DNA of 34,172 nucleotides from Deltaproteobacteria bacterium (GTDB taxonomy: Bacteria; Bacillota; Desulfotomaculia; Desulfotomaculales; JAGUVT01), in the NCBI GenBank assembly GCA_020062745.1, contig JAGUVT010000015.1, positions 1-34,172 on the forward strand, written 5' to 3'. Positions 31,942-34,172 of this stretch are shown piece by piece. The notes beneath the pieces were generated by a model. The model was not told the origin of the DNA and made no database searches. It saw only the letters and a program-made list of their open reading frames with translations. The position numbers were made by a program, and so were the translations under genes. The first letter of the stretch is position 1. Each line of letters opens with the position of its first letter.

Positions 31942-32827
31942 CCCTGTTTCCCCCTTCTTCAAAGTACTGGAAAAAGATCTGTTCCAGGTTCTGGTCGACG
32001 ACCTCCAGGGCAAAAAGCGGGTGTTTGTTCAGCTCCGCCAGGACTCCTTCCAGGTTTCCGTCAACCGTCAGGATAAAGCTGTCTTTTTCTCGCTCCACGT
32101 CGGCCACCCCGGTAAGCGAAGCCAGATCCTCCGGCGGCGCTTTTTGAAAAACCACCCGGATTTTTTTCTGCCGGGTCTTGATCTCATCCAGGGACTTGAC
32201 GGCTAAAAGTTTGCCGTCCTTGATTATGCCCACCCGGTCGGCAATCCGTTCCACCTCGTGCAGCCGGTGCGAGGAAAGAAAAATAGTCTGCTCTTCTTCC
32301 TTATTCTCCAGCAGCAGGCTCAAAAACTGCTGCTGCCGGAGGGGATCGAGCCGGCTGGTGGGATCGTCTAAAACTAACAGGGCCGGGCGGGGGGCCAGGG
32401 CCAGGATGATCTCCAGTTCCTGCTTCATCCCGGCGGAAAAGGTGGCGATCTTCTGTTTTAAGGGGATGCCGAACCTTTCCATGGATCTGCTGACAAACCC
32501 GTCGTTCCAGGAGGGATAGTAAGGTTTCACCACATCGATCAGTTGGGCCGGAGTCAGGAAAGGATAAAGGATATTGTCTTCGGAGACATAGCCCACCTTT
32601 TGTTTTACAGCCGTGCTGTAGGCGGGATTTTCGCCGAGTATTTCAACCTCTCCGGAAGAAGGCCTGATGAGCCCCAGGAGCAGCTTGACGGTTGTGGTTT
32701 TACCCGCCCCGTTGGGCCCTAAAAAGCCGAAGATTTCCCCTTCTTCAATTTGGAGGTCCAGCGGTCCCAGAGTCCAGCCGGAGCGGTACCGCCTGGCGGC
32801 TTTTTTAAAATGAACTGCTTTGGTCAT
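31934..32827 (-). CDS. YtrB-like ABC transporter ATPase
   Basis: A 297-residue ABC ATPase with Walker A GPNGAGKTTT. The signature is FSAGMKQEL, away from LSGGQ but within the range of YtrB-like proteins. In Walker B the usual Glu is replaced: LLVLDDPTSRLDP has Asp where the catalytic Glu stands, which may slow hydrolysis. The switch histidine is in LSSHRLHEVE. It follows a YtrA-type regulator, as in ytr operons controlled by cell-wall antibiotics. GAGGG precedes ATG 32827. Confidence 0.9.
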   Translation of the reverse strand: MTKAVHFKKAARRYRSGWTLGPLDLQIEEGEIFGFLGPNGAGKTTTVKLLLGLIRPSSGEVEILGENPAYSTAVKQKVGYVSEDNILYPFLTPAQLIDVVKPYYPSWNDGFVSRSMERFGIPLKQKIATFSAGMKQELEIILALAPRPALLVLDDPTSRLDPLRQQQFLSLLLENKEEEQTIFLSSHRLHEVERIADRVGIIKDGKLLAVKSLDEIKTRQKKIRVVFQKAPPEDLASLTGVADVEREKDSFILTVDGNLEGVLAELNKHPLFALEVVDQNLEQIFFQYFEEGGNRDV

Positions 32828-32878
32828 TACTTATCCCTCGCGATTTAAGCATTTGGATTTGAAGGCCGTCATGCTTGA

Positions 32879-33274
32879 CTACATTTTTTCTTCCAGTTCG
32901 AGCAAAATCATTTTCTTTAGATCGTCCTTGTCTATCTCCAAAAACCGCGCCTCGGCCAGCAGTTCCCGGATTTTTCTTTTAATCTCTTCCTCTTTTTGCC
33001 CTTTTCTTAGTTTTTTAGCCGCTGGGGCGATAAAAGTGCCGCTCCCCTTTTTGGTGGTGATGATGCCTTCCTTCTCCAGTTCCTGATAGGCCCTGACGAT
33101 GGTGTTGGGGTTGATCAGGAGTTCTACGGCAAGCCGCCTGACCGGCGGCAGTTGTTCTCCTTCTTTGATCACGCCGGTAATCACGGCTTTTTTAATTTGT
33201 TCCGCAATCTGGATGTAAAGCGGTATGCCCGTGTAGGGATTGACAAAAAGCTTCAAAATAAGAACCCCACCCAT
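32879..33274 (-). CDS. YtrA-type GntR transcriptional regulator
   Basis: About 125-131 residues. The winged helix is IPLYIQIAEQIKKAVITG through LPPVRRLAVELLINPNTIVRAYQELEKEGII, and the C-terminal part is a short helical dimerisation region, as in the YtrA subfamily. TTG 33256 (giving MKLFVNPYTG) has a better-spaced GGTGGGG than ATG 33274, and is preferred. It heads the - strand ABC operon and probably represses it through the palindrome over its promoter. Confidence 0.9.
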   Translation of the reverse strand: MGGVLILKLFVNPYTGIPLYIQIAEQIKKAVITGVIKEGEQLPPVRRLAVELLINPNTIVRAYQELEKEGIITTKKGSGTFIAPAAKKLRKGQKEEEIKRKIRELLAEARFLEIDKDDLKKMILLELEEKM

Positions 33275-33277
33275 ATC

Positions 33278-33315
33278 ATTGTATTAATATTATGATACAA
33301 TTTTGTTTTTGTCAA
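33278..33315 (-). promoter_or_regulatory. promoter and operator of the YtrA-type operon
   Basis: On the - strand: perfect TTGACA (33315-33310), 17 bases, TAATAT (33292-33287). ATTGTAT (33278-33284) and ATACAAT (33295-33301) form a perfect seven-base inverted repeat around the -10, with ten bases between. This is the expected layout for autorepression by a GntR protein. Confidence 0.65.
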
Positions 33316-33327
33316 TCAAAACTTTTA

Positions 33328-33357
33328 TTGACGGGAGTTCTTGGTAAAAGATAGAAT
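33328..33357 (+). promoter_or_regulatory. promoter of the deleted methyltransferase gene
   Basis: TTGACG (33328-33333), 18 bases, TAGAAT (33352-33357), about 33 bases before ATG 33391, which itself has GGGAGG. Both hexamers have one mismatch. Confidence 0.5.
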
Positions 33358-33390
33358 GAGTTAACTTCTACCAGAATCGGGAGGAAGAAC

Positions 33391-33730
33391 ATGAATACGG
33401 ACCTCAAATGGCAGTATAATGAAATGCGCCAGATCGGCGCCGATTATGCGGATGCTGCGGAAGTGCGGGCCTACGACTCCCGCATGCAAAAGTTGCGGAA
33501 CGTCAAAGAGGAAATTGGAAGCATTATCAATTGCCTGTGCCTCACTTCCAACCAGACAATTCTTGATTTTGGAACGTGATATACAAACACATATTCGGGA
33601 TGAGTATACGACGCTTGGCTGGATTATGGAAGGTTTGCTCGAAAAGGCCGGGTTTACTATAAACAGTGCTTCCTATAGCGAAGGTTATATGGCAGTTTAT
33701 GTATGTACAGCAGGTTTAAGGCATTATTGA
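33391..33730 (+). pseudogene. SAM methyltransferase with internal deletion
   Basis: The first frame (33391-33579) gives 62 residues ending ...NQTILDFGT and a stop, exactly at the start of the SAM-binding motif of a class I methyltransferase. Immediately after, in another frame, comes RDEYTTLGWIMEGLLEKAGF and on to HY* at 33730, which looks like the C-terminal part of the same protein. The centre of the gene is missing and the ends are joined out of frame. Promoter and ribosome binding site are still good, so the loss may be recent. Confidence 0.75.
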
Positions 33731-33742
33731 GGCGCAGGAAAT

Positions 33743-34007
33743 TTGAAGAAGGAGAAATTCGGACAGTATATACAGGCTGCGGCAGAAGAAATCTACCTTT
33801 ATGAAGTAGCCGGGGTTGAGAAATTCATTGCAATGTAGCGGTAATTTACCCGGGCAGGGATTCAGACTGCTACCGCTTATTACAAGCAGATGTATTGATC
33901 TACACGGCTTAGAGCAGCCAGACATAATCCTGGCGGCAATCCACGATGCCGTCGATGTACACCGTGTCTTCCTTGATTTGATGATTGCCTATGAGATAGT
34001 CGAATGA
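33743..34007 (+). pseudogene. frameshifted gene of unknown function
   Basis: Three neighbouring frame pieces read as one protein of about 88 residues if two indels are allowed: KFGQYIQAAAEEIYLYEVAG, then VAVIYPGRDSDCYRLLQAD, then LEQPDIILAAIHDAVDVHRV to the stop at 34007. The breaks are at the TAG after ATG 33835 and at the TAG near 33910. TTG 33743 is the only start. I do not recognise the family. Confidence 0.45.
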
Positions 34008-34120
34008 TTGTTATAAAGAAAAGGAACATCAATGCATAAAAATTTACTCTAACATATGGCCATAATAGCTATTTGCTGATATAATGAAGGGGAAGATATT
34101 TGAAGAAGGGTGAGCAAAAC

Positions 34121-34172
34121 ATGCCACAGGTCTCTATCCACGAAGCCAAAAATAAGCTGACCGCCCTGCGCC
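34121..34172 (+). CDS. Phd/YefM-type antitoxin, cut by window end
   Basis: ATG 34121 with GAAGGGTGAG upstream begins MPQVSIHEAKNKLTALR, the usual N-terminus of Phd/YefM antitoxins, which bind DNA and neutralise a partner toxin. Only 17 codons are in the window, so the toxin gene, if any, lies beyond. The preceding 34008-34120 is AT-rich and may hold its promoter. Confidence 0.65.
   Translation, partial: MPQVSIHEAKNKLTALR

Noticed and set aside
1-34172. CRISPR array or phage/defence island
   Set aside because: No regularly spaced direct repeats, cas genes, integrase or phage structural genes were seen; only an IS3 relic and an edge antitoxin.

Overview
The window looks like chromosome of an anaerobic, spore-former-type Firmicute of the class Clostridia (Moorella / Desulfotomaculum / Pelotomaculum-like). 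This is an inference. It rests on strong purine-rich ribosome binding sites, frequent GTG/TTG starts, a YtrA-type GntR regulator, a cobalamin riboswitch of the Firmicute transcription-termination type, and an RsbR-S-T-X stressosome locus whose output is a GGDEF protein, an arrangement known from Moorella. No rRNA, tRNA or CRISPR array was found.

Layout. (1) 1-4235, visibly AT-rich, + strand: a cluster of a RibD-type reductase domain without a usable start, a BchC-like MDR dehydrogenase, a 6-pyruvoyltetrahydropterin-synthase homologue with altered catalytic residues, a truncated small ORF, a GT4 glycosyltransferase and a SAM methyltransferase. It looks like a pathway for a modified, perhaps glycosylated, pteridine. 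(2) 4329-21451, GC-rich, + strand: a promoter and cobalamin riboswitch with a terminator, then a DrrA/B-like exporter (one ATPase, two permeases), precorrin-8X methylmutase copy 1, a leader peptide with attenuator, a ChlD-like and a ChlI-like chelatase subunit, a second DrrA/B exporter, CobN, a BtuD/F/C-like importer and, behind its own palindrome-rich promoter, precorrin-8X methylmutase copy 2. No other corrin-ring genes are present, so this is a metal-chelatase and transport module rather than a cobalamin biosynthesis operon.

(3) 21549-28766, - strand: a coiled-coil protein, an HD-GYP protein, a decayed IS3-family element, then (in transcription order from 28657) rsbR, rsbS, rsbT, a second rsbT-like gene, rsbX and a GGDEF diguanylate cyclase. 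Both the GGDEF and the HD-GYP protein begin with an RsbU-N-like domain, the part of RsbU that receives RsbT. The locus therefore reads as a stressosome that could drive both synthesis and breakdown of cyclic-di-GMP through two RsbT-like switch proteins. No sigma-B, RsbV or RsbW is present. (4) 28897-33315: a nitrilase-family amidohydrolase (+), then a - strand group of YtrA-type regulator, ABC ATPase, ABC permease, YbjQ-family protein and a lipoprotein. (5) 33328-34172: a decayed stretch with an internally deleted methyltransferase, a frameshifted unknown gene, and the start of a Phd/YefM-type antitoxin cut by the window edge.

The most interesting system is the dual-output stressosome in (3). 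The B12-controlled chelatase/exporter module in (2) and the unusual pterin-like cluster in (1) follow.
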